64,000 bases of DNA, taken from positions 1 through 64,000 of the IMG/VR virus record IMGVR_UViG_3300030491_000004; one strand, given 5' to 3'. Shown in pieces: positions 39,857 to 48,640 of this stretch (position 1 is its first letter; every line of letters starts with the position of its first letter). Position numbers and translations under genes: made by a program. The notes beneath the pieces are model-generated. The model was not told where the DNA came from. It made no database searches and saw only the letters and a list, made by a program, of their open reading frames with translations. This DNA comes from a virus.

Positions 39857-40235
39857 AGCTGACGATTACGAAGATCATGAGGAAGATACCTGTACAAAGT
39901 GTGAAATTCTTGGATATTCTACTCAAACAATACACATGTCTCCCGAACAAGTGAGAAAACTTGTCATTGAATTTCAGAAATTAGAACTGAAAGAGGGATT
40001 AAATAGAAGGCAAAGAGAACTGGAAGAGTTTGCAAGAATTGAAAATGAAAGATACGAGAAGCTTTTAAAGGAAGCAGAAAAAGAGGCTAGAAAATTAAGG
40101 AAAAAAGTAACATTTAACATATATCAGAATTATTTTTGGAAAAGAAAACAGTACATTTGCAAAGGTCACATAGAAAGACCCAGAATAAAGCCAAGAAATA
40201 ATATAAGAAGTAATGGAAATAAAGGTCAAATTTAG
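39849..40235 (+). CDS. Highly charged helical protein
   Basis: This 128-aa product begins with an acidic Cys-containing segment (EDTCTKCEILGY) and continues as a Glu/Lys/Arg-rich helix (ERYEKLLKEAEKEARKLRKK), then a basic tail. Coiled-coil and nucleic-acid binding are both possible. It overlaps the methyltransferase by 8 nt and the YopX gene by 23 nt. Confidence 0.5.
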   Translation: MRRADDYEDHEEDTCTKCEILGYSTQTIHMSPEQVRKLVIEFQKLELKEGLNRRQRELEEFARIENERYEKLLKEAEKEARKLRKKVTFNIYQNYFWKRKQYICKGHIERPRIKPRNNIRSNGNKGQI

Positions 40236-40668
40236 AGGAAAAGATAAAACCGGTATCTGGAGATTTGGTGATTTTACTCACTCTCAGGGTATCGGAGAAG
40301 ACGGAAAACTTCATCCAAGAATATTGATTGGGGGGTACGAAGTTAATAACCGTACTATTGGAAGAATGCTTGCAGAATCTATTCCAAACAATTACGAACT
40401 ATGGGAAGGATTTGAAATATATAATGGAGATATAGTAAAATTTTTGGATTTTTCAGACTCGTATTTTTCAAAAGAAAAATCTGAATTTGAGATGTGTTGT
40501 TCAAAAAAAGAAAGTTTAGTTAATGTGTGTGGAGACATATATTTGGGTAATGGAAAAAAAGTCCAAGTTGGAGCTTCTCCGCATATCGAAATTTTAAATG
40601 TTTTAGGAAATATATTTGATAACCCAGAATTAACAGATTACGAATATGGAGAACATGAATGGAGATGA
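40213..40668 (+). CDS. YopX family protein
   Basis: This 151-aa product starts KVKFRGKDKTGIW.FGDF and has VNNRTIGR, GFEIYNGDIVKF and ILNVLGNIFDNPEL, the ordered motifs of the YopX family found in many Gram-positive and Bacteroidetes phages. The function of YopX proteins is not established; some are proposed to act in host interaction. It overlaps both neighbours. Confidence 0.75.
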   Translation: MEIKVKFRGKDKTGIWRFGDFTHSQGIGEDGKLHPRILIGGYEVNNRTIGRMLAESIPNNYELWEGFEIYNGDIVKFLDFSDSYFSKEKSEFEMCCSKKESLVNVCGDIYLGNGKKVQVGASPHIEILNVLGNIFDNPELTDYEYGEHEWR

Positions 40669-41002
40669 TGTTGTTTTAATAAAAGAAAAATCTACCGGGA
40701 AAGTGATCGCCGCAAGATTTTTTATGGATACTCCTAATCACAAAATGGTTTGGGGTAACGTGGATTTTCCATACGAATACCACGATCATATTGATGTGGT
40801 AATAATGGATGATTCGATTAGAGATACTTTTAAAAATGAAAATATAGAATACGTGAAACTATTTAATAGTATACTTTTTGGATATGCGTCTATTTCAACT
40901 AAAAACGGTAATCCTCACATATTTCAAGAATCAGACATTAATTATATTGCGGAAGGCGCACAATTAGCGCTGGATAAATTAAAACAATTAGGAAGAATAT
41001 AG
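40646..41002 (+). CDS. Unknown protein
   Basis: This 118-aa product is beta-rich at the start (DVVLIKEKSTGKVIAARFFMDTPN) and helical at the end. It overlaps YopX by 23 nt. Function unknown. Confidence 0.45.
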   Translation: MENMNGDDVVLIKEKSTGKVIAARFFMDTPNHKMVWGNVDFPYEYHDHIDVVIMDDSIRDTFKNENIEYVKLFNSILFGYASISTKNGNPHIFQESDINYIAEGAQLALDKLKQLGRI

Positions 41003-41006
41003 AATT

Positions 41007-41519
41007 ATGTTTAGAAAAGAAGAAACTTTATTGTACATGTTCCTAAAACAAGAAGGGGCTGTAGAAAAATTTGATGAGTATACGAAAGAATGGAAGGGCG
41101 GTTTAAATGGATATTATAGACTCTACTGTTCAAATCCAGATGCTATTAGTAGTTCTTTTATATGGGCCGGTTCAAAAGAAGGAGATCTTTATTGGAGAAA
41201 TATCTCCAAAAGATGGAAATCGTATTTAATAAACGGGCACGTTGTTCCTGAAAATAATTGTGAAAAATTGTCTCCAAAAGGAATGTATATAGCGTACGAT
41301 GGAAATGGTTTCAATAATTCAATATATGATTTTTCAAATGCTGGACAAGAATATGAAATTGCTAAAGAAGAAGCTAGAAAGTTAATAGACAAATATCCAA
41401 CTAGTTACCCGTGTATTTTTTCTCTTAACTGGGATCATTTCAATTCAGCTATATTGGTTGATATTGCTACATGTAATTTTAAAAGCATTTTGGAAGACGA
41501 AAGATGTAAGAATTTATAA
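41007..41519 (+). CDS. Unknown protein
   Basis: This 170-aa product has aromatic segments (YLFMFLKQEGAVEKFDEYTKEW-like start, LNWDHFNSAILVDI). No recognised domain. It precedes the DUF4406 gene. Confidence 0.45.
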   Translation: MFRKEETLLYMFLKQEGAVEKFDEYTKEWKGGLNGYYRLYCSNPDAISSSFIWAGSKEGDLYWRNISKRWKSYLINGHVVPENNCEKLSPKGMYIAYDGNGFNNSIYDFSNAGQEYEIAKEEARKLIDKYPTSYPCIFSLNWDHFNSAILVDIATCNFKSILEDERCKNL

Positions 41520-41535
41520 TTTAAAATAAAGAAGA

Positions 41536-42060
41536 ATGAATATTTACATTAGTGTTCCCATGAATGGGAGAGTTAGATCTGACATTGAACAAGATTTAAA
41601 AGAAGCCAAAGAAATCATTAGCAAAAAGTATCCAGAAGCAACCTTAACTACTCCTTATGATGTGTGTGATGAAAAGGGGAAGTCTTATGGATATTATTTG
41701 GGAAAAGATGTTGAATTTATCGTTGATTCAGCAGATCTTATTGTGTTTTGTAAAGGTTGGGGAAATTCAAAAGGGTGTATTGCTGAAGGAGCTATAGCAA
41801 AAACTTATCGTAAGGAATTTAGAGAATTAGCAAGTTTTCTTGAAGACTTTAAGATATTTCACGCTGAACTTGTGGAAGAAGATGAGCCGGATCAATGGGC
41901 TATAGTTGTTGCCTACTCTCAGTGGGAAGTTATAAAAATTTTATCGGAAGCACTTAAGATTGACCCTTCCGATGTATTGTTTACGATAGAAGAAGTTTCA
42001 GATTTGGAAGTTAAAACCGGACAACCAGGAATAGCTGTATGTTCTCTTAAAACAAAATAA
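41536..42060 (+). CDS. DUF4406 nucleoside 2-deoxyribosyltransferase-like protein
   Basis: The N-terminus MNIYISVPMNGR...IEQDLKEAKEII and the second block DLIVFCKGWGNSKGCIAEGAIAKTY match DUF4406/nucleoside 2-deoxyribosyltransferase-like phage proteins. The family's fold cleaves N-glycosidic bonds of nucleosides or nucleotides, suggesting a role in nucleotide metabolism. The C-terminal third (residues about 110-174) is additional and looks unrelated. Confidence 0.7.
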   Translation: MNIYISVPMNGRVRSDIEQDLKEAKEIISKKYPEATLTTPYDVCDEKGKSYGYYLGKDVEFIVDSADLIVFCKGWGNSKGCIAEGAIAKTYRKEFRELASFLEDFKIFHAELVEEDEPDQWAIVVAYSQWEVIKILSEALKIDPSDVLFTIEEVSDLEVKTGQPGIAVCSLKTK

Positions 42061-42061
42061 A

Positions 42062-42646
42062 ATGGATCAGAAAATTATTGGATTAATAAAGGCAGAACCT
42101 TTAGCAAAAGACATTGAAATAGAAGCTAGTTGTAGCTTCCTTTCAGTAGAAACCGGTGGAGTTGGCATTGATGATGAAACTCACAAGATCATTATTCGCT
42201 TTGAAGAAAGCAAATTCCATACCCGCAATCCACGCGCCAATGTATCTGGAAGATGGTATTCAAACAGTCACCATAATCAATCAGAAGAATGGATAGCGTT
42301 TAATAGCGCATTTGCTATAGACAAACAAGAGGCTATGAAATGTACCAGTATCGGACTCGGACAAATAATGGGCTGGAATTATTCAGCTCTTGGTTATAGG
42401 TCCGTGGATGATATGTGGGACGATGCAAAAAAAGGATTAGATCGTCAGGTATATCAGTTCTTCAAATTCGTATCCGTTGATCATAACGGTAATCTTAAGA
42501 AGGCAATCCAAGAAAAAAACTGGGCATTGGCTGCTACGTACTATAATGGAGCAGGATTTCGTGAATTAGCAAAAAAGTATAATCGCACCCCGTATGACCA
42601 AAGCTTATCTCAGGCATATGCTAGGTACAAAAAACAAGGGCTATGA
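42062..42646 (+). CDS. N-acetylmuramidase endolysin
   Basis: This 194-aa product matches the DUF3380/N-acetylmuramidase family: EASCSFLSVETGGVG (Glu in the N-terminal catalytic helix), then FHTRNPR, SIGLGQIMGWNY, a muralytic core, and AATYYNGAG with a C-terminal YA.RYKK. It cuts glycan strands of peptidoglycan at the end of the lytic cycle. It is followed at once by a holin-like gene (4-nt overlap), a typical lysis cassette. Confidence 0.85.
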   Translation: MDQKIIGLIKAEPLAKDIEIEASCSFLSVETGGVGIDDETHKIIIRFEESKFHTRNPRANVSGRWYSNSHHNQSEEWIAFNSAFAIDKQEAMKCTSIGLGQIMGWNYSALGYRSVDDMWDDAKKGLDRQVYQFFKFVSVDHNGNLKKAIQEKNWALAATYYNGAGFRELAKKYNRTPYDQSLSQAYARYKKQGL

Positions 42647-42936
42647 ATAAGTTAAAACAACTAGCTATAAATATTAAGGGTTTTATTGTAGCTATTCCTT
42701 CAAAAATTAAATCCGGTGTTATGTACTTGGTGAATAAGTACAGATCAGAAACTCCAAAAATATATTTGCTTATTCATAATATAAGTAAATATGTTTGCGT
42801 TATTATTTCGGTAATAACTTCTACCTGGGCTATTGGTACTTCAGGTCTTCCTAGCTGGTATGAACCTATTTATCCTTACTTGATATTGGTTCCGGGACTT
42901 ATTTCTGGATTATCTAAATTTAAAGAACAGAAATAA
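42643..42936 (+). CDS. Holin-like membrane protein
   Basis: This 97-aa product has one or two TM segments (about residues 45-65 VCVIISVITSTWAIG... and 73-90 PYLILVPGLIS) and a charged N-terminus. Position next to the endolysin is the main reason for the holin call. Family not identified. Confidence 0.65.
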   Translation: MNKLKQLAINIKGFIVAIPSKIKSGVMYLVNKYRSETPKIYLLIHNISKYVCVIISVITSTWAIGTSGLPSWYEPIYPYLILVPGLISGLSKFKEQK

Positions 42937-43211
42937 TGGATTCAAATATAAAAAGTATCGAAAGCATTCAGATAACTCTGGATAATTACAAAGAAATTTG
43001 TAATTTTTGTGGAAGTTGCCCGACATCAAGAGGTGTTGAAAAAAGTCTTGATACCGAACATCCTATAATTACCAGATATATTTTGGAGATTCCAGCAAAA
43101 TATGGACTTACTTACGGAAGAATGTCATTTGCCAGTACTAGAGATACAATTATGAAATTTCCTAATGGAGATTTAAAAGTTATTAATCAATTTAGTAGTA
43201 TAATTAAATGA
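42936..43211 (+). CDS. Small protein, unknown
   Basis: This 91-aa product has CNFCGSC at about residues 23-29 and a beta-rich end. The Cys cluster may bind metal. Overlaps neighbours by a few nt. Confidence 0.45.
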   Translation: MDSNIKSIESIQITLDNYKEICNFCGSCPTSRGVEKSLDTEHPIITRYILEIPAKYGLTYGRMSFASTRDTIMKFPNGDLKVINQFSSIIK

Positions 43212-43957
43212 AAAAACCTGTTTATCTTAAGGGAAAATTTTGTGGATCAGAATGTACGGTTATGATATTCTCTCCAGGAAATGAACTTACTAGTTTAGGA
43301 CTTATTGGTACGATACCAACGAAAGTAAAAGGTAAAAATGAAAGCGGTAAAATACAATACGAATTTAAGGATTTCAATGGAAATCACAGAATTTGTTGTG
43401 AAGGAGATGCCGTTGTAAAATTTTCTAATGGTGATATTTTATCATTTACTAATTCATTTTTCGCTGAACAATTCAAAGAATATCAGGAGTTGGAAAAGAA
43501 AACTGTCTCAAAAGAAGAACTTGATCGTGCAGATGAAGAGATGGATAAAATTCTAAATCCAAATAAATATGTCACCAAAGTTGATGCAAAAGATTATCTT
43601 AAAAAAGCACTAGAAGACGGATATTTAGTGCCAGATAATTCTTTTATAAAAACTGGAGCAATTATTCTAAAGGGGGTGAATACTTCTTTTTATGGGTTAT
43701 CAATTGACGAAATGAATTTTGATGAAAAGAAAGACCTACCTTTCGGAATAGCTCTTGAATATGTACGACAACTTGGTAAAAAGATGCGCCTACCACAATG
43801 GAAAGAAGATGTATTCATTTCAGCATACGTTCCAGAAAAAGGAGATGTTATTGGAATGACGGCACCGTATTTGTATGTTACTTCCAGGTTCGGACGTGTA
43901 CCTTGGAAAGAAACTATGATTGAGCTATTTTCGACCGATTGGGAAGTAATTGATTAA
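43208..43957 (+). CDS. Unknown protein
   Basis: This 249-aa product is beta-rich at the start (YLKGKFCGSECTVMIFSPGN...) and acidic in the middle. A last-third segment (LPFGIALEYVRQLGKKMRLPQWKEDVFISAYVPE) resembles phage Thoeris-type Tad2-like (DUF2829) proteins, in which a small domain with MRLPxWK... binds a signalling nucleotide; this is a possible anti-defence role, but the similarity is only by eye. Confidence 0.5.
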   Translation: MKKPVYLKGKFCGSECTVMIFSPGNELTSLGLIGTIPTKVKGKNESGKIQYEFKDFNGNHRICCEGDAVVKFSNGDILSFTNSFFAEQFKEYQELEKKTVSKEELDRADEEMDKILNPNKYVTKVDAKDYLKKALEDGYLVPDNSFIKTGAIILKGVNTSFYGLSIDEMNFDEKKDLPFGIALEYVRQLGKKMRLPQWKEDVFISAYVPEKGDVIGMTAPYLYVTSRFGRVPWKETMIELFSTDWEVID

Positions 43958-43959
43958 TT

Positions 43960-44259
43960 ATGAGTGGGTCTGGATTATTGAGATTGTTGTTGATTTCATT
44001 TGGATTCAACAAAAAAGTATCTGTATCTATTTACAGAGGTAATGATGGATGGATAGGATACAATGTATATGCATCAAATGGGGAAATAATATATGATGAG
44101 TCTAATTGCGATGGTTTAATGTTTCATATTCATGAATTATTGTGCTTTATGAATAAAAATAATATAAAACCAAAACTACTTTGTCAAAATAGCGATCTGC
44201 CAGTTAATATTTTACTAAAAATGTCTGACGAAGAATTAGAAAAATTAAAAACAATTTAA
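43960..44259 (+). CDS. Small protein, unknown
   Basis: This 99-aa product has mixed strands and helices (FGFNKKVSVSIYRGNDGWIGYNVYA). No motif. It follows the previous gene by 2 bp. Confidence 0.45.
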   Translation: MSGSGLLRLLLISFGFNKKVSVSIYRGNDGWIGYNVYASNGEIIYDESNCDGLMFHIHELLCFMNKNNIKPKLLCQNSDLPVNILLKMSDEELEKLKTI

Positions 44260-44262
44260 ATT

Positions 44263-44433
44263 ATGGAATACAATATTGAAGTATCAGATACGCAAATTGA
44301 CGATGTATTGAATCAATGTGCACAATCGGAAAACACTGGATCTTCTAAGTTCCCAGGTATGACTTATGAGCAAGGAGTCAAGTATGCTATCAAATGGATG
44401 ATAGGAGACGAACCAAACCCCTTAGATGAATAA
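44263..44433 (+). CDS. 56-aa acidic microprotein
   Basis: The ORF begins MEYNIEVSDTQIDDVLNQCA and continues TYEQGVKYAIKWMIGDE. It is a short helical product that follows the upstream gene by 3 bp and precedes the next by 3 bp. Function unknown. Confidence 0.45.
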   Translation: MEYNIEVSDTQIDDVLNQCAQSENTGSSKFPGMTYEQGVKYAIKWMIGDEPNPLDE

Positions 44434-44436
44434 TCT

Positions 44437-44889
44437 ATGGAAGCCGGATATTATATAAAATGTAAAAATGTGAAAGTTACTCCTATGAAAAGGGGTGACT
44501 TTTGCAAATTATATCATTTAAGTACGTTTGAATTAGCTCCTCACGCTTTCAAAAATATGGAAGATAATGGATGCTGTATAGAACACGATAGTGGACGCCG
44601 AGAATGGATGAGTGATATTGTTTTTGAAGATAAAGAATATTCCGGATATACAAAATGTTTTGGTTTATCTGGAACCATTGCACTATCTTTGATAAAGCAG
44701 TTTGATCTTCGTGGCGGACGTAAATCTAGCGACAATAATTCTGAATTTATTATATACGATGGAAAAGATTTTCGTATTTCTGGAGTTGATCCGGCATGTG
44801 GTACTTTTTCGTTTTATCCAACAGATAAAGAGTTAAAAGCTAAAGATTGGGAAGTGTCTAATAAATATAAAGAAATATACGATGATTGA
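44437..44889 (+). CDS. Phage protein, first of paralogous pair (TPM motif)
   Basis: This 150-aa product has VKVTPMKRGDFCKL, GCCIEHDSGRREWMSDIVFE and GLSGTIALSLIKQFDL in the same order as the next gene. The first part matches a widespread phage family with an A/V-TPM...GYLV.Y.DGY.SW pattern (function unknown). It overlaps the next gene by 8 nt. Confidence 0.55.
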   Translation: MEAGYYIKCKNVKVTPMKRGDFCKLYHLSTFELAPHAFKNMEDNGCCIEHDSGRREWMSDIVFEDKEYSGYTKCFGLSGTIALSLIKQFDLRGGRKSSDNNSEFIIYDGKDFRISGVDPACGTFSFYPTDKELKAKDWEVSNKYKEIYDD

Positions 44890-45313
44890 TGATATGAAAA
44901 CATATGTTGGGTGTAAGATGGTTAATGCTACACCAATGACAGATCAAGAGTTTTGCCGTAAAGTAAGAGATATTCCAGAAATTGCAGAATGGGACGATCC
45001 ACGTAATGGGTATTTGGTTGAGTACAAAGATGGGTATAAATCTTGGTCTCCTGAAGTAACTTTTGAAGAAGCTTATCAAATTAGCGAAGGACTTTCCGGA
45101 AGAGTGGCTCTATCTTTGATTAAACAATTTGGACTTGCCGGAAGACGTGAAATAGGAGATGATAATGATCCAGATACAGTTATGGCTATATTTTATTGTA
45201 AAGAAGATGGGAAATTCCATTCATACAATTATTATTACAAAGGATCTATTTTTACTCCCAATGAAACAGATTTTCTTGCAACTGATTGGAAAGTTTTTAA
45301 TAACAATTTTTGA
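44882..45313 (+). CDS. Phage protein, second of paralogous pair
   Basis: This 143-aa product has VNATPMTDQEFCRKV, GYLVEYKDGYKSWSPEVTFEEAYQ and GLSGRVALSLIKQFGL. The GYLVEY.DGY.SW motif is closer to the family consensus than in the 44437 copy, so the latter probably diverged. Function unknown. Confidence 0.6.
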   Translation: MIDDMKTYVGCKMVNATPMTDQEFCRKVRDIPEIAEWDDPRNGYLVEYKDGYKSWSPEVTFEEAYQISEGLSGRVALSLIKQFGLAGRREIGDDNDPDTVMAIFYCKEDGKFHSYNYYYKGSIFTPNETDFLATDWKVFNNNF

Positions 45314-45315
45314 TT

Positions 45316-45561
45316 ATGAAAAATGAATATTTAAATCAATTGAACGCTACTCATCCAAATGGTAGTGGATTTAATAATAGTTATCTAACAATGGATTGGG
45401 GGTCTTGTCTTGCTTTAATCCCAAAAAATTCTATTAAAAAATACAACAAAGAGGTGGAAAAAATACTTGAAGCTGTAAATATTTTTTGTAAAGAAAATAA
45501 TATTAGTGTAAAATCTAAGAAGAATTTTTTGTGTGAAACAAACGAATATAGTCTTAAATAA
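45316..45561 (+). CDS. Small protein, unknown
   Basis: This 81-aa product starts at 45316, 2 bp after the previous stop. It has PNGSGFNNSYLTMDWGSCLALI and a helical, charged end. No family is recognised. Confidence 0.45.
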   Translation: MKNEYLNQLNATHPNGSGFNNSYLTMDWGSCLALIPKNSIKKYNKEVEKILEAVNIFCKENNISVKSKKNFLCETNEYSLK

Positions 45562-45569
45562 TTTATAAT

Positions 45570-45794
45570 ATGAGTAAAGTAATAGAGAAAAGTACAGGAG
45601 GTTTAGGGTTCGCTGGGGCCTTGTTTATAGCATTTTTGGTGCTTAAATTGTGTAAGGTGATAGCTTGGTCATGGTGGTGGGTTTTTGCTCCATTATGGGC
45701 ACCTATAGTGTTAGCAATAGCTATTCTTATTATAGGTGTGATAATAACGATAATTTCATGTTTATCGGATGGCAAAAAACCTAAAAAAGATTGA
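45570..45794 (+). CDS. Small membrane protein with two TM helices
   Basis: This 74-aa product has two hydrophobic helices (about residues 12-30 and 38-64). The loop carries Trp (VIAWSWWWVFAP). It may be a small membrane-active protein. It stands near the end of the + strand region. Confidence 0.5.
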   Translation: MSKVIEKSTGGLGFAGALFIAFLVLKLCKVIAWSWWWVFAPLWAPIVLAIAILIIGVIITIISCLSDGKKPKKD

Positions 45795-45813
45795 CAACCA
45801 ATTTTTAATTAAT

Positions 45814-45930
45814 ATGTTGTATAAATCAGAAGTGGATGAGAAAGGGTATAGATCTTTTCCGTCAGGTGAAACAGAAGGCAAACGTGATATTGATGAAAGC
45901 ACATTTCCTTCAGATGAAACAGAAATTTAA
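45814..45930 (+). CDS. 38-aa microprotein with internal repeat
   Basis: The ORF begins MLYKSEVDEKGYRSFPSGE and repeats FPSxETE twice. It is polar and probably disordered. It lies between the membrane gene and the bidirectional terminator; real status is uncertain. Confidence 0.35.
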   Translation: MLYKSEVDEKGYRSFPSGETEGKRDIDESTFPSDETEI

Positions 45931-45931
45931 A

Positions 45932-45967
45932 AATAACCCCAGGCGATTAATTTTGTCTGGGGTTATT
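45932..45967. terminator. Bidirectional terminator between convergent regions
   Basis: AATAACCCCAG/CTGGGGTTATT is an 11-bp perfect stem with a 14-nt loop. Both flanks can serve as tails, so it ends + strand transcription and the - strand gene ending at 45972. Confidence 0.85.
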
Positions 45968-45971
45968 CTAT

Positions 45972-47006
45972 TTATATTTGCCAAGGATTTTCATACGGAT
46001 TAAATTGTCTCTCAAATGTTCCAAGCTGCCAGTTTGATACCGGTTCATTTGTATTTCTATCAATTTTTCTATCCAGTTTTGGATTTATTTTTAGTTTAGC
46101 ACAGTCTTTAAGCCATACCATAGCGTGATCGTAATCCACTATCCTGAATTGAGATACATTGTTTGGAGATATTTGCTTGTATAGTTCAAATACCGCTAAT
46201 TGAATCATGTGAGTTACAAGGCTTTCGTTTCTTGGATCATCGTTATCAATATTAGTATTTAGAACTGGAGTGTCTGCATTAGGATTTGTTATTGGATAAT
46301 ATACCTTATCGTTATAAACCACATACTCATGATTACTAAGTTCATAGGTGTCAAGTGTATTGTCATAATTTCCTATAAGCCCCCAGCAAGTTGATGTTTT
46401 TGGATCAACTATATTATCGTACCCGGTCAAAGTTGTAAGCGTATAATAATGACTATCAAATTTAACTACCTCCCAAAGAGTATATGGTGTAGGTTGCCAA
46501 TCGTATGTTTGAATTACATCCCATGCGTTAACTCCAGGCACTCTTATATCATTGAAGCTGTATCCATTGTGGTACATACAAGTATATACTCCCCCACCAA
46601 AATAAACATTATCTCCTTCTTTGTATGTTTCTATTTGAGAATAAGGAACTACTCCGGGTGAATCTTTTTCAAGATTTATGTTCAATTCCCAATATACTGT
46701 AGATGTAGGAGCCTTATAACCATTTATATTTACAATAGCTCTGCAAATATCTCCATTCATATAAAAGTGAGAACCTACTGGATAGGTTATCATTCTGCTA
46801 TAATTGAGAATGTTTTTACCTTTTAGAAGCTCCCCCTCAATATCATAGCTTTCTGTCAAATATTCTGTAACAGCGGATTCAGCAACTCTTTCAGCCTTAT
46901 CGTATTTTGTAAGGTCCTGGTTAGTTCCAGTGCCTATTAACTGGGCGATGGAACTTACGCTAACACTACCCAGATAATCTTTATTGTTTAAAAAACGTCT
47001 ATACAT
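45972..47006 (-). CDS. gp36-like head-completion protein with extra beta modules
   Basis: The start at 47006 (MYRRFLNNKDY) fits the A/T-rich context; an ATG at 47027 would overlap terminase. Residues 1-60 match the Mu gp36-like domain (RRFLNNKDYLG...AERVAESAVTEYLTESYD). Residues about 90-220 are repeated strands with aromatic Gly turns (VYFGGGVYTCMYHNG; VVKFDSHYYTLTTLTG), like small carbohydrate-binding or chitin-binding-like modules. The C-terminus has a virion-type helix. It follows terminase. Confidence 0.65.
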   Translation of the reverse strand: MYRRFLNNKDYLGSVSVSSIAQLIGTGTNQDLTKYDKAERVAESAVTEYLTESYDIEGELLKGKNILNYSRMITYPVGSHFYMNGDICRAIVNINGYKAPTSTVYWELNINLEKDSPGVVPYSQIETYKEGDNVYFGGGVYTCMYHNGYSFNDIRVPGVNAWDVIQTYDWQPTPYTLWEVVKFDSHYYTLTTLTGYDNIVDPKTSTCWGLIGNYDNTLDTYELSNHEYVVYNDKVYYPITNPNADTPVLNTNIDNDDPRNESLVTHMIQLAVFELYKQISPNNVSQFRIVDYDHAMVWLKDCAKLKINPKLDRKIDRNTNEPVSNWQLGTFERQFNPYENPWQI

Positions 47007-47010
47007 AATT

Positions 47011-48585
47011 TTAAAAATCAAAGCCACCGTAGGCTTGTATATTACTTGTTGTTACTCCTCCAGAAAATCCCTTGTACTTATTCCAAGACTTATCTAAAAA
47101 CTGGCATAGGGCATAATCAAGAACATCTGACAAGTGACCGTATTTCTCCGATTTACCCCCTGTATTTACATCTAGTGTCTTAGCCTTACACTTTGTACCA
47201 TCTGACTGTTTCTTTTGATAAATAAGATCTTCCGTCAACTTACGGCACCTTAAATCTATCATTATCTTCCAGCCATCATAATTATTAAATATACTATTCA
47301 CAAATTCCAATCTAGTTATCTGTGGAGGTTGGGATTTCATTATTTGCAACCTCGGTCTTAAGATAGGACTTTTGATGTTATCTAATATAATAGTATAGTT
47401 ATTGGTGTTATTTTCTGTTTGCGTACTACGCGCAAGTCCCGCCGGATCTCCTGTTATTATTAATCCTCCTAAATGCCGTTCATTCAAATACTTCTCTTTA
47501 ATCTTCTTAGATAGTCTGGGAGTGTTGTTTTCCTTTTCTTGTGGTCTTCCCAGGGTTTCTTCCAATACATAGAACTCTTTTTTATCATAGTTTATTTGTA
47601 TTGAAAGAGTGCTCATATATGGGGCCACATTAAAATCCCATCCTACTATAAGTGGATTTAACGGATTGTAAACATTTTCCTTCAACCCCTGTACTAAATG
47701 GATGTCTCCATTGAAGTTCCAGTAAGCTGCCATATCATTAGCCTCAACGAAATCCCAGTTACCATATAGAAGTCTTTCTCTGGTAGCCTTGTCTTTGATC
47801 ATATATAAAGAGGCTACATATGTCTGTCTAAATTTTTCATTAGGGTTATCGAATACGGTAAATCTAACATAAGCTTCTTTTGGCCGGCATATTGCTGGAT
47901 TACCTTCATCGTCTTGCACAAATCTCGTACGCACCCAGTTAACTGTAGGGTTCGTACTCATAAGCATTCTTGAAATCTTAAACGTCTCATCTACTTTCCA
48001 ACGTAAACGAGAGAACAAAACTTCTATAGCTTTTTCTGAAATTTCCGAACACTCATCGACAAATGCTATAGTATATTCTGAAGATCCAAATCTCTCAAAG
48101 TTTGGGTCAGAAGGCAAATCTGTCATTTCCTGCGCGATTATTATAGAATCGTTCCAGAAAGTGATAGTCATGTCTAGGTTATTTATCTTATAGTTCTCTC
48201 CCTCTTTTAATCCCCATAGTTTTAAAACAGTCCTTATGGTATTCCATGTAGAACCCTTAAGAGACTTTAAGGTTTTACGGGCAACTACAGCTCTAATACC
48301 TTCAAATCTCATACAACTGGATACTAGCCAGCATGATCCTATAAATGATTTACCACCACCAGCAGCACCACCTCCAAGTATTAGCTGTGGTATGTCAGTC
48401 ATTCCACATACATCACATACGGGTTTGTATTTCTTATTACCATCCCTATCTGTTCCGTCTTCTTGCTGACTAATAGTACCACCGCACTTAGGGCATCTGT
48501 TAGGCTGAAGCAAGTTCCAAAGCTGATATTGTCTTGTGGATGGTTTAAATTCTATGTTTATATTTCTAGGTTCTACTAATCCCAT
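47011..48585 (-). CDS. terL: Terminase large subunit
   Basis: This 524-aa product has a Cys4 zinc ribbon (Cys31, 34, 57, 60) before the ATPase, a Walker A GGGAAGGGKS (71-80), a Walker B-like IAFVDEC (about 195) and a nuclease part with GWDFNVAPY, ITGDPAG and LSDVLDYAL (D-x3-D). TerL packages DNA into the prohead using ATP and cuts it at the end. The zinc ribbon in front of Walker A is an unusual insertion. Neighbours TerS (50227) and gp36-like fit a packaging module. Confidence 0.9.
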   Translation of the reverse strand: MGLVEPRNINIEFKPSTRQYQLWNLLQPNRCPKCGGTISQQEDGTDRDGNKKYKPVCDVCGMTDIPQLILGGGAAGGGKSFIGSCWLVSSCMRFEGIRAVVARKTLKSLKGSTWNTIRTVLKLWGLKEGENYKINNLDMTITFWNDSIIIAQEMTDLPSDPNFERFGSSEYTIAFVDECSEISEKAIEVLFSRLRWKVDETFKISRMLMSTNPTVNWVRTRFVQDDEGNPAICRPKEAYVRFTVFDNPNEKFRQTYVASLYMIKDKATRERLLYGNWDFVEANDMAAYWNFNGDIHLVQGLKENVYNPLNPLIVGWDFNVAPYMSTLSIQINYDKKEFYVLEETLGRPQEKENNTPRLSKKIKEKYLNERHLGGLIITGDPAGLARSTQTENNTNNYTIILDNIKSPILRPRLQIMKSQPPQITRLEFVNSIFNNYDGWKIMIDLRCRKLTEDLIYQKKQSDGTKCKAKTLDVNTGGKSEKYGHLSDVLDYALCQFLDKSWNKYKGFSGGVTTSNIQAYGGFDF

Positions 48586-48603
48586 AGCATATTATTTACT
48601 GAT

Positions 48604-48640
48604 TAAAAATAGCGGCAATGCTGTGTGTGCAATGCCGCTA
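48604..48640 (-). terminator. Terminator on the minus strand
   Basis: TAGCGGCA/TGCCGCTA with a T-rich tail on the - strand ends the 48702 transcription unit before terminase. Confidence 0.65.

Noticed and set aside
45814-45930. Regulatory repeat in the 38-aa ORF
   Set aside because: The FPSxETE repeat is too short and not palindromic; kept only as a weak ORF.
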